The position numbers were made by a program, and so were the translations under genes. 64,000 bases of DNA from Singulisphaera sp. Its GTDB lineage: Bacteria > Planctomycetota > Planctomycetia > Isosphaerales > Isosphaeraceae. The DNA is taken from NCBI GenBank assembly GCA_027451445.1, contig DAIDJG010000361.1, positions 1 through 64,000 of the forward strand, read 5' to 3'. The notes under the pieces were generated by a model. The model made no database searches. It was not told the DNA's origin and saw only the letters and a program-made list of their open reading frames with translations. Below are positions 63,079 through 64,000 of the stretch, one piece after another (position 1 is the first letter of the stretch; every line of letters begins with the position of its first letter).

Positions 63079-64000
63079 CTATTTCGTGCGGAACAACTCA
63101 CTCGCAACGACTTCGTGAATCAGGGAGCGAAACCCATAATGCTTGGCGCGAATCCTGTCGACGATCGCGTCGATCTCGGGCTGATCGGCCGAATTCGCTG
63201 CGCCGCCGGTCGCGTAGGTTAGCAGCTTCGCGGTCAACGCACGCGCCACCTGGTCTTTATCGGCCAGGAGAAGCTGCTTGAACTCGTCGATGTCGCGGAA
63301 GGAGCGGCCATCCGGCAACACGTCGGCGGGGTCGATCTTTTGCCCTTGCAGGTAGGGCATCCGGCGCCCATCGACCTTCACTTCCTTGCCGTTCCCCGTC
63401 GATCGGTAGTAGTCGCGCCAGCCTCCGATCACATCGAAGCTCTCCAGCGCAAACCCCGGCGGGTCGATCAGGGCGTGGCAGCTTGAACACGAAGCGATCT
63501 GCCGGTGCTTCGCAAGCTGGGAACGGATCGTCGTCGCACCTCGGGTGTCAGGCTCCAGCGCCGCGATGTTTTCGGGCGGCCGCGGCGGGGGCGTGCCGAG
63601 CAGGCGATCCAGGATCCAGGACCCTCGGGTGACCGGAGAGGTCGTTGTGCCGTTCGCCGTTACCTTCAAGACGCTCGCCATCGTCAGCACACCGCCACGG
63701 TGACTGTCGGGCGGCAGGGGCACTTTGCGAAACTCCCAGCCGTACACATCCGGGATACCGTAATGTTTCGCCAACCGGCCGTTGAGCATCGAGAAGTCGG
63801 ACGCGATGACGTTCGTGAGGCTGAGGTCGTTCTTGAGCACCTCCGTGAAGAACAACTCCGTTTCACGCACCATCGAGGCGCGGAGCATGTCATCATATTC
63901 GGGATAGAGTTGGTGACTGGGATCCGTGAAATCGATGTCGCGGAGTCCGAGCCATTGGCCAACGAAGTTCTCGGTGAACGCCTTCGCTTTGGGGCTTTTC
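63079..64000 (-). CDS. DUF1592/DUF1588/DUF1585-type protein, partial
   Basis: The frame reads from the right window edge without a stop, so this is the C-terminal part (about 307 residues) of a longer gene. DUF1592 is recognisable at the start (FVGQWLGLRDIDFTDPS and YPEYDDMLRASMVRETELFF), then DUF1588 with a CSSCH (CxxCH-like) motif at LAKHRQIASCSSCHALIDPPGFALE, then DUF1585. It is the partner of the DUF1552 gene and would be transcribed before it. Planctomycetes carry many such pairs; they are thought to be secreted cytochrome-type proteins. Confidence 0.93.
   Translation of the reverse strand, partial: KSPKAKAFTENFVGQWLGLRDIDFTDPSHQLYPEYDDMLRASMVRETELFFTEVLKNDLSLTNVIASDFSMLNGRLAKHYGIPDVYGWEFRKVPLPPDSHRGGVLTMASVLKVTANGTTTSPVTRGSWILDRLLGTPPPRPPENIAALEPDTRGATTIRSQLAKHRQIASCSSCHALIDPPGFALESFDVIGGWRDYYRSTGNGKEVKVDGRRMPYLQGQKIDPADVLPDGRSFRDIDEFKQLLLADKDQVARALTAKLLTYATGGAANSADQPEIDAIVDRIRAKHYGFRSLIHEVVASELFRTK

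Overview
The window reads as chromosomal DNA from a planctomycete, most likely of the Isosphaeraceae (Singulisphaera/Isosphaera-like). That placement is an inference from gene content and was not tested by a search. The DNA is GC-rich and carries families typical of Planctomycetota: a DUF1559 prepilin-like protein beside a small lipoprotein, DUF1501 paired with DUF1549/DUF1553, DUF1552 paired with a DUF1592-type protein, LEPR-XLL-type secreted proteins, and Hanks-type Ser/Thr kinases. No rRNA, tRNA, CRISPR array, prophage or complete insertion sequence was recognised.

Layout. 0-9 kb: small unknown proteins, a 944-residue TPR protein with a gluzincin protease motif, a MazG-like pyrophosphohydrolase, and a large exported membrane protein followed by an ABC ATPase. 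9-16 kb: a secreted LEPR-XLL-type protein, a class I aminotransferase, a beta-CASP metallo-hydrolase and a membrane Ser/Thr kinase. 16-26 kb: a Uma2 protein, trpB and trpA, a degenerate Ldh2-family protein, a rhomboid protease, a lone Phd/YefM-like antitoxin and dnaE. 26-31 kb: lipoprotein plus DUF1559, an SMP-30-like protein, a kinase fused to an AHSA1 (SRPBCC) domain, a 39-residue zinc-ribbon protein and a 2Fe-2S ferredoxin. 31-36 kb: nuoL and nuoM, a terminator and a 69-bp MITE-like element. 36-45 kb: an SDR, a small Cys-containing secreted protein, a low-complexity Gly/His/Met/Tyr secreted TPR protein, a VOC protein and the DUF1501 and DUF1549/1553 pair. 45-52 kb: an adaptor, RND pump, response regulator and histidine kinase operon on the minus strand, ending in a duplicated terminator. 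52-64 kb: a 1715-residue surface protein, a helical unknown, a group II intron relic beside an inverted-repeat element, a sugar isomerase-like protein, a TPR membrane protein, and the DUF1552 and DUF1592 pair running off the right edge.

How the genes work together. Most are housekeeping or envelope genes in short operons or alone. The clearest functional units are trpB-trpA (last steps of tryptophan synthesis), nuoL-nuoM (proton-pumping arm of complex I without nuoN nearby), the four-gene efflux and two-component operon, and the two planctomycete secreted cytochrome-type pairs. No multi-gene defence or biosynthetic island was found. The less ordinary signals are a kinase-AHSA1 fusion, a tiny zinc-ribbon gene with its own terminator, a tandem duplication of the histidine-kinase 3' end with its terminator, a MITE with a TTA target duplication, an intron domain V relic, and an Ldh2-family protein that has lost its expected catalytic histidine.
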